Position numbers and translations under genes: made by a program. A stretch of 61,246 bases of DNA from Actinoplanes auranticolor (lineage in GTDB: Bacteria > Actinomycetota > Actinomycetes > Mycobacteriales > Micromonosporaceae), in assembly GCF_018332655.1 (NCBI RefSeq), contig NZ_BOQL01000040.1:1-61246 (forward strand). Reading direction: 5' to 3'. The notes under the pieces are model-generated. The model did not search any database. It was not told the DNA's origin and saw only the letters and a list, made by a program, of their open reading frames with translations. Every line of letters begins with the position of its first letter. Positions within the stretch are counted from its first letter, which is position 1. Positions 1-8,545 of this stretch are shown piece after piece.

Positions 1-116
1 CCAACGTCCCCGGACATCACATCTAGCGCGTTTCTGTCGTACCGCTGCGGCGTCCGCCGGCATGATCCGCTACGCCGGAATCGGCCCTTTTGTCGGCTAA
101 GCCATGGCATCGTGAT

Positions 117-734
117 GTGGTGGCAAAGACGCAGTACTACACCGCGACCAGCATCGACGGCTTCACCGCCGATCTGGACAATTCGCTCGACTGGCTGTTC
201 GAGGTCGACGAGGGCACGGACAACCCGTTCGGCGCGTTCTTCTCCGGCGTGGGCGCCTTCGCGATGGGCGCCGCCACGTACGAGTGGGTGCTGAAGAACG
301 ACAACGTGCTCGAGGAGCCGGAGAACTGGCACGAGATGTACGGCGACGTACCGTGCTGGGTCTTCACCCACCGCGAGCTCCCGCCGGTGCCGGACGCCAA
401 CGTCTTCATGGTCAGCGGTGACGTGCAGCGGGTGCACCAGGCGATGATGGTCGCCGCCCAGGGCCGCAACGTCTGGCTGGCCGGCGGCGGCGACCTGGTC
501 AGCGAGTTCGCGGACGCGGGCCTGCTCGACGAGATCATCCTGGCCATGGCCCCGGTGATGCTCGGCGCGGGTACGCCGCTGCTGCCCCGCCGGCTGACCT
601 CGCAGCAGCTGGCGCTGACCCACGTCGCCCAGATGGGCCAGTTCGCCTACCTGACCTACGCGGTGGGCTCCCTGGCCAAGCTGGGCCGCCACCTGGCCGC
701 GGACGCCCTGGCCCGGGAACCCGCCTACCGCTGA
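117..734 (+). CDS. Dihydrofolate reductase-fold (RibD C-terminal-like) protein
   Basis: A protein of about 205 residues of the RibD_C/DHFR-like family, which are NADPH-dependent reductases often of unknown substrate. It opens with the family pattern YYTATSIDGFTAD and has the typical late segment with LAGGGDL followed by LLDEIILAMAPVMLGAG, the nucleotide-binding half of the fold. The frame can also open at a TTG at 90. I prefer GTG at 117 (or 120) because family members begin only a few residues before the first beta strand; no clear ribosome binding site decides it. It stands alone, convergent with the flavoprotein gene on the other strand. The family assignment is firm and the substrate unknown. 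Confidence 0.8.
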   Translation: MVAKTQYYTATSIDGFTADLDNSLDWLFEVDEGTDNPFGAFFSGVGAFAMGAATYEWVLKNDNVLEEPENWHEMYGDVPCWVFTHRELPPVPDANVFMVSGDVQRVHQAMMVAAQGRNVWLAGGGDLVSEFADAGLLDEIILAMAPVMLGAGTPLLPRRLTSQQLALTHVAQMGQFAYLTYAVGSLAKLGRHLAADALAREPAYR

Positions 735-735
735 C

Positions 736-751
736 CCGGCCGACCGGCCGG
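736..751. terminator. Short GC hairpin between convergent genes
   Basis: CCGGCC, four bases, GGCCGG lies just past the stop of the DHFR-like gene and before the end of the convergent flavoprotein gene. It is short and lacks a T run, so it is only a weak terminator candidate. Confidence 0.35.
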
Positions 752-758
752 CGAGCGG

Positions 759-1934
759 TCAGAAGAGGTCTCGCCGGCCCGCCATGGCCACCGTCGTGCT
801 GATCGGTGGCGGGGCCGCGACCACCACGCACCGCCCGCCCCGGGCCAGCAGCACTCCCCGCACCGCGTCCAGAATGCCCTCGACCCGCTCCGGCGCGAGC
901 GTCCCCGGCAGCACCGCGTGCACAGTGCCCATCCCGGCCGAGCCGCGCACCGGCACCGCCATCCCGGCCACGTCCCGCAGCGCATAGACCGCCGCATGCA
1001 GATCAGCGATGGACACAGCGATCCGCAGCGCCACGTCATCGCGCCCGAACGGGTATCTGCCCCACCACCTCGGCGCCGTCGGCGTCACCGCGGTCGCGCC
1101 GCCCAGGACCGTGGCCAGCCGCCGGGCACGCTCGCCGGCGTCCGCCGCATCGCCCTCCAGCAGCACCGCCAGTGCACCGGCCGGCTGCGTCGCCGTGCGG
1201 CTGCCGGCCGGGACCGGCAGGTCGACCTCGATGGCGCTCGGCGAGAGGCGCTGCGCCAGCGTCGCCTCGACCACGTCGTGGACCTGCAGCGGCGTGGCGA
1301 CCGGCACGTTCACCCAGCGCCGGGCCGCCGGCAGCGGCTGCAGGCGGACAGCGGCCGAGACGATCACGCCGGCCACCTCCGCGATGCCGGGGCTGCCGTT
1401 CTCGCCGTCCGATTCCGCCGGCATCCCTTCGATGTCCACGTAACTGATCCGGTCGACCTGGGCCGCCGGGCTGCCGTACCGGTGGCGGAGCGGTCCCGAC
1501 TCGTTCACCGCGAGCATGCCGCCGATCGTCGCCTCCGGCGACGGCGGGTCGACCGCCAGGCGCTGACCGCGCAGCGCCAGCGCGGCCTGCACCGCACGCA
1601 CCGGTGTGCCCGTGCCGATCTGTGCTGTCATCCCCGCCGGGCCGTGGTCCCAGATGCCGTCCAGGCGGCGGGTGTCCAGCAGCAGGTCGATGCCCTGCGG
1701 CGGGGCACCCCAGTCGATTTTGGAGCCGCTGCCCCTCGCCACCACCGCCAGGCCGCGCTCGGCGGCCAGCCGCAGCGTGTCCATCACAGCGCGGGTGGTC
1801 GCCGGTGCCGCGACGAAGCTCGCCAGGTGGCCGGCCACCATGTCCGGGGCGGCCGCCTCACGGGCGAAGTCGGGACCACATATGTCGATCAGCGCGCGCA
1901 ACAGCGGCTCACGCCCGGGAAGCGCGGTCACCAT
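759..1934 (-). CDS. FAD-binding oxidoreductase, GlcE-like, with a shortened flavin domain
   Basis: A 391-residue protein resembling the GlcE subunit of glycolate oxidase (PCMH-type FAD-binding fold). Visible are VVARGSGSKIDWG (residues about 67-79) and PSPEATIGGMLAVNESGP, the FAD-pyrophosphate-binding segments, and VSAAVRLQPLP further on. ATG at 1934 is preceded by a GGGAGGG ribosome binding site. The stretch that normally carries the GGRVVKNVAGYDL-type motif, between the RHRYG segment and the VRLQPLP segment, is missing and replaced by a short acidic sequence (ESDGENGS). Flavin binding or activity may therefore be altered. No GlcD or GlcF gene is adjacent. It is divergent from the oligopeptidase gene. 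Confidence 0.7.
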   Translation of the reverse strand: MVTALPGREPLLRALIDICGPDFAREAAAPDMVAGHLASFVAAPATTRAVMDTLRLAAERGLAVVARGSGSKIDWGAPPQGIDLLLDTRRLDGIWDHGPAGMTAQIGTGTPVRAVQAALALRGQRLAVDPPSPEATIGGMLAVNESGPLRHRYGSPAAQVDRISYVDIEGMPAESDGENGSPGIAEVAGVIVSAAVRLQPLPAARRWVNVPVATPLQVHDVVEATLAQRLSPSAIEVDLPVPAGSRTATQPAGALAVLLEGDAADAGERARRLATVLGGATAVTPTAPRWWGRYPFGRDDVALRIAVSIADLHAAVYALRDVAGMAVPVRGSAGMGTVHAVLPGTLAPERVEGILDAVRGVLLARGGRCVVVAAPPPISTTVAMAGRRDLF

Positions 1935-1984
1935 CAGCCCTCCCCCGAAGATCGCACAGGTCGAAGATCGTCCACTCTGGCATA

Positions 1985-2000
1985 TCGTACACATGTTCGA
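1985..2000. promoter_or_regulatory. Imperfect LexA-like box in a divergent promoter region
   Basis: TCGTACACATGTTCGA matches the actinobacterial SOS box TCGAAC-N4-GTTCGA with one mismatch. It lies in the 129-bp gap between the divergent flavoprotein (start 1934) and oligopeptidase (start near 2064) genes. A functional role is inference only. Confidence 0.35.
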
Positions 2001-2063
2001 ATGGCGAGGGGAGACGTGCGTGTGACCGCCCCGGGCTGCGCCCTCCCGGTAACGTGGTTCAGC

Positions 2064-4151
2064 GTGACCACCGACATGCCCACGACCCCGCCAGCGGTCC
2101 GTCAGGTGCCCGCTGAGCGCACCTTCCACGGCGACACCGTCACGGATGAGTTCTCCTGGCTCGCCGAGAAGGAGAACCCGGACACCATCGCCTACCTCGA
2201 GGCGGAGAACGCCTGGACCAAGGCGGCGACAGCGCACCTCACCGACCTGCAGGACACGATCTTCAACGAGATCAAGGGCCGCACCCAGGAGACGGACCTG
2301 TCGGTGCCGAGCCGCAAGGGCGGCTACTGGTACTACACCCGCACGGTCGAGGGCAAGCAGTACGGCATCCAGTGCCGCGTCGCCGCCGCACCGGGTGACG
2401 TCGACCCGCCCGCCACCGGGGACGGCGCCCCGCTGCCCGGCGAGGAGGTGCTGCTCGACGGCAACGAGCTCGCCGAGGGCAAGCAGTTCTTCGCGCTCGG
2501 CACGTTCGACGTCAGCCCGGCCGGTGACCGCCTCGCCTACTCGGTCGACTTCGACGGCGACGAGCGCTTCGTCCTCAAGGTCAAGGATCTGCGCACCGGC
2601 GAGGTGCTCAGCGACGAGGTGCCCGACACCTTCTACGGCAGTGCGTGGTCGGCCGACGGCTCCACGCTCTTCTACATCACCGTCGACGACGCCTGGCGGC
2701 CCAACAAGGTGTGGCGGCACATCGTCGGGCAGGCCGCTGCGGACGACGTGGTCGTCTACGAGGAGGCCGACGAGCGCTTCTGGGTCGGGGTGGAGCTCAC
2801 CCGCAGCGAGAAGTTCATCGTCATCGACGCCAACAGCAAGGTCACCAGCGAGGTACGCGTCATCGACGCGGCCCGGCCCACCGCCGAGCCCGCCGTCATC
2901 CGCGAGCGGGTCCAGGGCGTCGAGTATTCCGTCGAGCACCACGGTCACCGCTTCCTGATCCTGCACAACGAGAACGCCGAGGACTTCGCGCTCGCGTACA
3001 CCTCGGTGGACAACCCGGGCGACTGGGTGGAGCTGATCGGTCACCAGCCCGGCACCCGGCTGGAGTCCGTCGACGCGTTCCAGCGGCACCTGGTCGTCTC
3101 GCAGCGCCGCGACGGGCTCACCGGGCTGCGGGTGCTCGCTGACGGCAGCACCGACAGCTACGACATGCAGTTCCCGGAGCCGATCTACAGTGTCGGCCTC
3201 GCGGGGAACCCCGAGTACGACACGAACATCGTGCGGATCAGCTACACCTCGATGGTCACCCCGGAGTCCGTCTACGACGTAGACCTGATCACCCGCGCGA
3301 TGGTGCTGCGCAAGCAGAAGCCGGTGCTGGGCGGGTACGACCCGGCGGACTACGAGCAGTTCCGCGAGTGGGCGGTGGCCGACGACGGCACCAAGGTGCC
3401 GATCTCCGTCGTGGCCCGCAAGGGCACGCCGCGCAACGGCACCGCGCCGCTGCTGCTGTACGGCTACGGCTCGTACGAGATGAGCATGGACCCGTACTTC
3501 TCCATCGCCCGTCTGTCGCTGCTGGACCGCGGCGTCGTCTACGCCATCGCGCACATCCGCGGCGGCGGCGAGATGGGCCGGCGCTGGTACGAAGAGGGCA
3601 AGATGCTCACGAAGAAGAACACCTTCACCGACTTCGTGGCCTGCGCGCGGGCGCTCGTGGCCTCGTCGTGGACCACGCCCGAGCGGCTGGTGGCCCGCGG
3701 CGGCTCGGCCGGCGGTCTGCTGATGGGCGCGGTGGCGAACATCGCGCCGGAGGCGTTCGCGGGCATCGTCGCGCAGGTGCCCTTCGTGGACCCGCTGACG
3801 TCCATCCTGGACCCCTCGCTGCCGCTGACGGTGACGGAGTGGGAGGAGTGGGGCAACCCGCTCGAGAACGCCGACGTGTACGCCTACATGAAGTCCTACA
3901 GCCCGTACGAGAACGTCGCGAAGCTGGCGTACCCGAAGATCCTGGCCGTGACCAGCCTGAACGACACCCGGGTGCTCTACCACGAGCCGGCCAAGTGGAT
4001 CGCCCGGCTGCGGTCGGTGGCGCCCGACGGGTCGTACCTGCTGAAGACCGAGATGGGCGCCGGGCACGGCGGCCCCAGCGGCCGTTACGACTCGTGGAAG
4101 GAAGAGGCGTTCGTGCTCGCCTGGACCCTGGACACCGTCGGCCTCACCTGA
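2064..4151 (+). CDS. ptrB: Oligopeptidase B / protease II (S9A serine peptidase)
   Basis: About 695 residues, the usual length of oligopeptidase B, a cytosolic serine peptidase that cleaves short peptides after basic residues. The N-terminal half is the beta-propeller and the C-terminal third the alpha/beta-hydrolase domain. The catalytic triad is visible: Ser548 in GGSAGG, Asp634 in NDTRVLYHEP and His668 in GAGHGG. The segment LPLTVTEWEEWGNP is characteristic of oligopeptidase B rather than prolyl oligopeptidase. The start is GTG 2064 or ATG 2076; neither has a strong ribosome binding site, so leaderless translation is possible. A strong terminator hairpin follows at 4156. Confidence 0.92.
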   Translation: MTTDMPTTPPAVRQVPAERTFHGDTVTDEFSWLAEKENPDTIAYLEAENAWTKAATAHLTDLQDTIFNEIKGRTQETDLSVPSRKGGYWYYTRTVEGKQYGIQCRVAAAPGDVDPPATGDGAPLPGEEVLLDGNELAEGKQFFALGTFDVSPAGDRLAYSVDFDGDERFVLKVKDLRTGEVLSDEVPDTFYGSAWSADGSTLFYITVDDAWRPNKVWRHIVGQAAADDVVVYEEADERFWVGVELTRSEKFIVIDANSKVTSEVRVIDAARPTAEPAVIRERVQGVEYSVEHHGHRFLILHNENAEDFALAYTSVDNPGDWVELIGHQPGTRLESVDAFQRHLVVSQRRDGLTGLRVLADGSTDSYDMQFPEPIYSVGLAGNPEYDTNIVRISYTSMVTPESVYDVDLITRAMVLRKQKPVLGGYDPADYEQFREWAVADDGTKVPISVVARKGTPRNGTAPLLLYGYGSYEMSMDPYFSIARLSLLDRGVVYAIAHIRGGGEMGRRWYEEGKMLTKKNTFTDFVACARALVASSWTTPERLVARGGSAGGLLMGAVANIAPEAFAGIVAQVPFVDPLTSILDPSLPLTVTEWEEWGNPLENADVYAYMKSYSPYENVAKLAYPKILAVTSLNDTRVLYHEPAKWIARLRSVAPDGSYLLKTEMGAGHGGPSGRYDSWKEEAFVLAWTLDTVGLT

Positions 4152-4155
4152 TCGG

Positions 4156-4185
4156 GGTGGCCCGGCCCGCCGGGGCCGGGCCACC
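4156..4185. terminator. Strong bidirectional hairpin terminator
   Basis: A perfect 13-bp stem (GGTGGCCCGGCCC with its complement) around a four-base loop GCCG. It sits exactly between the stop of ptrB and the stop of the convergent ABC permease gene. Confidence 0.8.
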
Positions 4186-4188
4186 GCC

Positions 4189-5712
4189 TCAGGCGACCCG
4201 CAGTTCGTCCAGGTCGGTGCTGCGCCGCAGCAGCAGCAGACCCACCCCGACGACCAGCAGCATGACCGCGACGGCGCCGCCCCCGAGCACCAGCAGATCG
4301 TCCAGGGGTACGGGCACCGCCCTGGTCACCACCGGGTGCTCCACCCAGCTCGGCGATCCTGGGTAGCAGTCGCTCGGACCGCCGGAGCAGGTCGCGCCGC
4401 CCCTTCCGGTGGCCTCGGCGGGGACGACCGCCCGCAGCAGGCTCACTCCCACCGTGAGGGCCACGAGGACCGCCGGCACCAGCGGGGCCAGCGTCTGCCA
4501 GGCGATCGAGGCGCCCAGGACCCCGCGCGGCACCCCGGCGGCGATCAGCCCGGCGTAGGTGCGGCGCCGGGCGACGATGCTCTCGGCCAGCGCGACCATG
4601 ATCCCGGCCGCCGCGACCAGCGCTCCCACGACGACAGCGATCCGCACCAGGTCCACCGCGTTCCGGAAGAAACTCTCCTGGTCGGACTCCGCCACGATGT
4701 CCTCACGACGGGCCAGAGCCTCGTTCGTCACGGCGAAATGGGTCACCATGTAGGCGCGGTAGGCCAGCACGCCGGCCCCGACCACCAGCGCGGCCAGCAG
4801 CGCCGACAGGGTGCGGCTGCCGTTCCAGGGATCCGCCATCAGGTTCCGCCCGGCCAGCAGCATCGCGGGCCGGCGGCCGAAGCGGTGCAGCAGCCGGCCG
4901 GCGGTGTAGGCGATCCAGCCCGTACCGATGATCACGCCGGCCACGGCCAGCAGCACGCCCACGAAGGCGACGACGAGGGCCAGGTCCCCGCCGGCGGTGT
5001 CGTCGAGGCGGGCGAGGAACGCGCCGAGCGGCCGGATCACGAGCGGCGCGAACACCCCGACGAGGATGAGCACCCCGGGCCAGAGCCGTGGGGACTGCGA
5101 CCGGACCCGGCGGACCACCCCGAGCGGCGTGATGATCACCCGGCGCAGCAGAAACGCGCCGATCAGGGCGGCGAGCACCGGCACCAGCACCAGCACCCCG
5201 GTGAAGGCGAGCGCGGACGGCAGCACGTCGGTCGGCAGGGGCAGCCGGCCGTCCGCCGGCCGCCGGTGCAGCAGGACCCGGAGCAGCAGGAACGCGCCGG
5301 TGCCGACGATCGAGCCGAGCAGCGCGGCGGCCGCCGTCTCGGCCGCGGCGATCCGGACCGCCTGGCCCGGGGTCGCGCCGGCCAGCCGCATCGCGGCCAG
5401 CCGCCGGTCCCGGGCCGGGCTGCCGAAACGGATGCTCTGGCCGGCCAGGAAGAGCACCGGTACGGCCAGCATCAGCAGGGTGAACACGACTCCGGGCCGC
5501 AGCCCCGGCTCGCGGAGCAGGGAGTTGCTGTACACCTCGTTCAAGATGTCGGAGCCGTCCTGCTCGGTGCCCAGCTCCGGCACGGCCACCACAGCCGCCG
5601 CCGCCAGCAGCACCACGGCGGCCGGGGCCGAGCTCACCGCCGTGAAGGTCATCCGGACCTTGTCGGTGCGGCCCCCGGCGACGGCCAGCTGGGCCAGTGT
5701 CGCCGCTTTCAC
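4189..5712 (-). CDS. FtsX-like ABC transporter permease
   Basis: A 507-residue membrane protein. It has an N-terminal hydrophobic segment, a cluster of membrane helices in the first half with an AMRLAGATPGQ-type cytoplasmic loop, a second cluster in the middle, an extracellular part containing a Cys pair (GGATCSGGPSDCYPG), and a final helix near the C-terminus. This is the FtsX/MacB-type permease layout. The GTG start overlaps the stop of the ATPase gene (GTGA at 5709-5712), so translation is coupled. Its neighbours are a cognate ATPase and a PadR repressor. The substrate is unknown; in this family it is often an antimicrobial peptide, lipid or lipoprotein. Confidence 0.88.
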   Translation of the reverse strand: MKAATLAQLAVAGGRTDKVRMTFTAVSSAPAAVVLLAAAAVVAVPELGTEQDGSDILNEVYSNSLLREPGLRPGVVFTLLMLAVPVLFLAGQSIRFGSPARDRRLAAMRLAGATPGQAVRIAAAETAAAALLGSIVGTGAFLLLRVLLHRRPADGRLPLPTDVLPSALAFTGVLVLVPVLAALIGAFLLRRVIITPLGVVRRVRSQSPRLWPGVLILVGVFAPLVIRPLGAFLARLDDTAGGDLALVVAFVGVLLAVAGVIIGTGWIAYTAGRLLHRFGRRPAMLLAGRNLMADPWNGSRTLSALLAALVVGAGVLAYRAYMVTHFAVTNEALARREDIVAESDQESFFRNAVDLVRIAVVVGALVAAAGIMVALAESIVARRRTYAGLIAAGVPRGVLGASIAWQTLAPLVPAVLVALTVGVSLLRAVVPAEATGRGGATCSGGPSDCYPGSPSWVEHPVVTRAVPVPLDDLLVLGGGAVAVMLLVVGVGLLLLRRSTDLDELRVA

Positions 5713-6398
5713 GAGCCGATTCCCAGGCCGAGACCGCTGTGGTCGACCACGCCGTCCCGCAGGGCGATCTCGCGATCCGCGTACGCGGCGACCTGCGCGT
5801 CGTGGGTCACCAGCAGGACGGAGGTGCCCTGCTGGCGGGCGATGTGCACGATCTCGGTGAGCACCTGCTCGCCGGTCAGCACGTCGAGCGCGCCGGTCGG
5901 CTCGTCGGCGAAGAGCACCTTGGGCTCGGTGACCAGCGCCCGGGCCACCGCACAACGCTGCTGCTGCCCGCCGGACATCTTGCCGGGCAGTTGGTCGGCC
6001 AGATCACCGACGCCGAAGCGGCCGAGCCACAGAGTCGCCGCCTTCCGTGCTTCTCGCCGCCCCGAGCCGGCGAGAAGCAACGGAAGAGCGACGTTCTCGG
6101 CGGCCGTCAGCTCGGGCACCAGCTGGCCGAACTGGAACAGCACCCCGAACTCGGTCCGCCGCAGCCTGGACCGGCTCGCCTCGCTCAGGAGGCCGAGGTC
6201 CTGGTCGCGGTAGCGCACCTCACCGGCGTCGGCCCGGAGGATCCCGGCCAGGCAGTGCAGCAGGGTGGACTTGCCGCAACCGCTCGGGCCCGTGACGGCG
6301 ACGATCTCGCCCGCGCCGATCTCGAGGTCGATGCCCCGCAGCGCCGGGGTGGGCCCGTACGAGCGCTGCAGTCCGGTTCCCTGGAGCAGGGCGGTCAT
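5709..6398 (-). CDS. ABC transporter ATP-binding protein (LolD/MacB type)
   Basis: A 229-residue ATPase with all motifs: Walker A GPSGCGKST (about residues 37-45), Q-loop in LFQFGQLVPELT, signature SGGQQQR, Walker B VLFADEP and switch His in LLVTHD. It pairs with the downstream FtsX-like permease. The start ATG overlaps the PadR stop (ATGA at 6395-6398), placing regulator, ATPase and permease in one coupled operon. It should be controlled by the PadR operator at 6940-6958. Confidence 0.95.
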   Translation of the reverse strand: MTALLQGTGLQRSYGPTPALRGIDLEIGAGEIVAVTGPSGCGKSTLLHCLAGILRADAGEVRYRDQDLGLLSEASRSRLRRTEFGVLFQFGQLVPELTAAENVALPLLLAGSGRREARKAATLWLGRFGVGDLADQLPGKMSGGQQQRCAVARALVTEPKVLFADEPTGALDVLTGEQVLTEIVHIARQQGTSVLLVTHDAQVAAYADREIALRDGVVDHSGLGLGIGS

Positions 6399-6931
6399 GT
6401 GATCACCTCTCGGTGCAGATCGGTGATGCGCAGCAGCGTGGCCTGCAGCCAGCGCAGATCCGCATCGAGGTGGGCGATGGCGTAGTCGGCGGCGACGACG
6501 TCACCGGCGGTCGAATCCCGGGTGGTCTTGATCGCGGTCAGCTCGCGCATCCGGGTGGTGTGGGCGGTGCGCTGGGCGACCAGGTAGTCGGTCGCCGCGG
6601 TCGTCCCGCTGGCGAGCAGGCTGACGACAACCTTCGCGAAGAGGACGCTGTTCACGTACGGGGCCGGCGGCTCGATGGCGGCGAGCCACTCGCCGAGCTT
6701 TTCGCGCCCGGCGTCGGTGATCGCGTACGTAGTGCGGTCGGGGCCACCGTCGCGGTCCTGGCCGGCCTGCTCGACGAGACCGTCCCGCTCCAGCCGCCCG
6801 AGGGTCGCGTAGACCTGCCCGAAGGCCAGCGGTTTGGCCTGCGGCAGCCGGGTGTCGTGGGCTCGTTTGAGGTCGTAGCCGTGCTGTGGCCCGACGGAGA
6901 GCAACCCCAGGAGCAAGTGGGACGTGGACAT
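6395..6931 (-). CDS. PadR-family transcriptional repressor
   Basis: A 178-residue PadR regulator. The winged helix lies in residues 1-75, with the HLLLGLLSVGPQHGYDLKR opening and the YATLGRLERDGLV recognition region. A C-terminal helical dimerisation domain follows. ATG 6931 is chosen over the in-frame GTG at 6940 because GAGGG precedes it by four bases. It heads an operon with the ABC ATPase and permease, and a perfect palindrome lies immediately upstream. It is likely an autorepressor induced by a substrate of the transporter. Confidence 0.93.
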   Translation of the reverse strand: MSTSHLLLGLLSVGPQHGYDLKRAHDTRLPQAKPLAFGQVYATLGRLERDGLVEQAGQDRDGGPDRTTYAITDAGREKLGEWLAAIEPPAPYVNSVLFAKVVVSLLASGTTAATDYLVAQRTAHTTRMRELTAIKTTRDSTAGDVVAADYAIAHLDADLRWLQATLLRITDLHREVIT

Positions 6932-6939
6932 GGCCCTCA

Positions 6940-6958
6940 CTATTCACTGAGTGAATAG
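6940..6958. promoter_or_regulatory. PadR operator palindrome
   Basis: CTATTCACTGAGTGAATAG is a perfect 9-bp inverted repeat around one base. It ends 9 bases before the padR ATG on the minus strand. It has the TATTCACT/AGTGAATA form seen at many actinobacterial PadR-ABC operons. Confidence 0.8.
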
Positions 6959-7000
6959 CTGGCGTCAAGTCATCGTGTTATGCGTTGCGTCAGGAAAAAG

Positions 7001-8545
7001 TTACGAGGCGCTACGGCGCAGCGCGACGACCGCGATGTCGTCGGCCTGCTCCCCCGCGCCGGCGAGATTGACCAGCAGCCGCTGGCAGAAGGCGTCCAGG
7101 CTGGGCTCCACCCGGGTCGCGCAGTTCGCCAGCGCACTCAGCCCCACGTCGATGTCCGCGTCCCGGCGTTCGATCAGGCCGTCCGTGTAGAGCACCAGCG
7201 TGCCCCCGGGCGGCAGGATGAACTCCAGGTCGGCCGGCCGGGGCGCGTTGATGCCCAGCAGCGGGCCGCGCGGCTGGAGGAAGTGGGCCTCGCCCGCCAC
7301 ATGCAGCAGCGGCGGCAGGTGGCCCGCGCTGGCCAGGCGTACGCGGCCGGTGTCCGGTTCCAGGGTGAGCAGGCACAGCGTCGCCGACTCGGCCGGCAGC
7401 ACCGTCCGCATGAAGCGGTTGACCAGCTCCAGCACCGCGCCCGGCGGATGGCCCTCCACCGCGTACGCGCGGACGGCGTGCCGCACCTCGGCCATCACCG
7501 TCGCCGCGTGCAGCGAGTGGCCGGCCACGTCCCCGATCGCGACCAGCAGCCGGCCGTCCAGCATGGTCAGCTCGTAGAAGTCGCCGCCGACCTCGGTCTG
7601 CGCGCCGGCCGGCTCGTAGCGGACCGCCAGCTCCAGCCCCGGCACGTCGGGCAGGCGGGACTGCAGCAGGCTGCGCTGCAGGGTGACGGCGATCCGGTGC
7701 TCCTCGTCGTACGAGCGCTGCGCCTCCACCGCGGCCGCCACCGCCTGCGCGAGCTGGCGCAGCACCGGAAAGCCCGGGCTCTGCGTGCTCGCCGGCACGG
7801 CCACGTAGACCGGCGTACGGTCGCCGCGCAGCCGGGCCGCCGCCACCGCGACCGACTCGCCCTCCGGCCACGGGCCGGCGTCGCTCCAGGCGGCCGGCTC
7901 GTCGGTACGCAGGGTGGACCCGACGGCGATCTCGTGGTGCTCGACCGGCCATGACCGCACCGTCGCGGGGGCGCCGTTCGCCACCGCGGCCAGGCCGTCA
8001 CCGTCGGCCGCCTCGGCCACGACCACCACCGGTCCGCCGAAGATCTCGTGGGCCCCGTCGGCCGCCGCCTGCAGCAGGCCCGGCAGCGTCGAGGCGGAGT
8101 TGATGGCCAGCGTCGTCTCCGCCAGCCGGACCATCCGGGCGGCCAGCGTCTCGGCGCGCTGCCGGGCCCGGTAGTAGCGCAGGACGGCCTGGGCCGTGGC
8201 GATGAGCTCGTCCGGCTCGATCGGCTCGACCAGGTACGCGTCCGCGCCCCGGTTCAGGCCCTGGGTCCGGTCCACCACGTCCACCGCGTGCGCCGACACG
8301 TGGATGACCGGCAGGATGCCGTACTCGGGATCGGTCTTGATCCGCTCGCAGACCTCGAAGCCGTTCATGTCCGGCAGCTTGACGTCGAGCACGACCAGGT
8401 CGATGTCCGCCTCGGTGAGCCGGAGCAGCGCCTCCCCGCCGGTCTCCGCCTCGACCACCGAGAACCCGGCCCGCGACAGCCAGCTCACCAGCAGGTAGCG
8501 CTTGGTGGCGCTGTCATCGACGACCAGCACAGTGGCCGGGGTCAT
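7001..8545 (-). CDS. Response regulator-GAF-PP2C (RsbU/RsbP-type) phosphatase
   Basis: A 514-residue protein with three parts. Residues 1-120 are a receiver (acidic pair Asp10/Asp11, phospho-acceptor Asp54 in VVLDVKLPD). About 130-285 are a GAF-like sensor. About 290-510 are a SpoIIE/PP2C phosphatase with GGDFYE, IGDVAGHS, LYTDGL and ADDIAVVAL metal-binding motifs. It should dephosphorylate an STAS anti-anti-sigma factor, for which the divergent gene at 12822 is a candidate. Its ATG overlaps the stop of the histidine kinase gene (ATGA at 8542-8545), and the kinase is the obvious phospho-donor. It is the last gene of the six-gene stressosome operon. Confidence 0.92.
   Translation of the reverse strand: MTPATVLVVDDSATKRYLLVSWLSRAGFSVVEAETGGEALLRLTEADIDLVVLDVKLPDMNGFEVCERIKTDPEYGILPVIHVSAHAVDVVDRTQGLNRGADAYLVEPIEPDELIATAQAVLRYYRARQRAETLAARMVRLAETTLAINSASTLPGLLQAAADGAHEIFGGPVVVVAEAADGDGLAAVANGAPATVRSWPVEHHEIAVGSTLRTDEPAAWSDAGPWPEGESVAVAAARLRGDRTPVYVAVPASTQSPGFPVLRQLAQAVAAAVEAQRSYDEEHRIAVTLQRSLLQSRLPDVPGLELAVRYEPAGAQTEVGGDFYELTMLDGRLLVAIGDVAGHSLHAATVMAEVRHAVRAYAVEGHPPGAVLELVNRFMRTVLPAESATLCLLTLEPDTGRVRLASAGHLPPLLHVAGEAHFLQPRGPLLGINAPRPADLEFILPPGGTLVLYTDGLIERRDADIDVGLSALANCATRVEPSLDAFCQRLLVNLAGAGEQADDIAVVALRRSAS

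Noticed and set aside
1935..4184. Long open frame antisense to ptrB that extends the flavoprotein upstream to 4184
   Set aside because: It is low-complexity His/Arg/Asp/Val-rich sequence typical of the shadow of a high-GC gene. The flavoprotein has a proper ribosome binding site at 1934.
4336..6213. 625-codon plus-strand frame over the ABC permease and ATPase
   Set aside because: Gln/Arg/His-rich shadow of conserved ABC genes.
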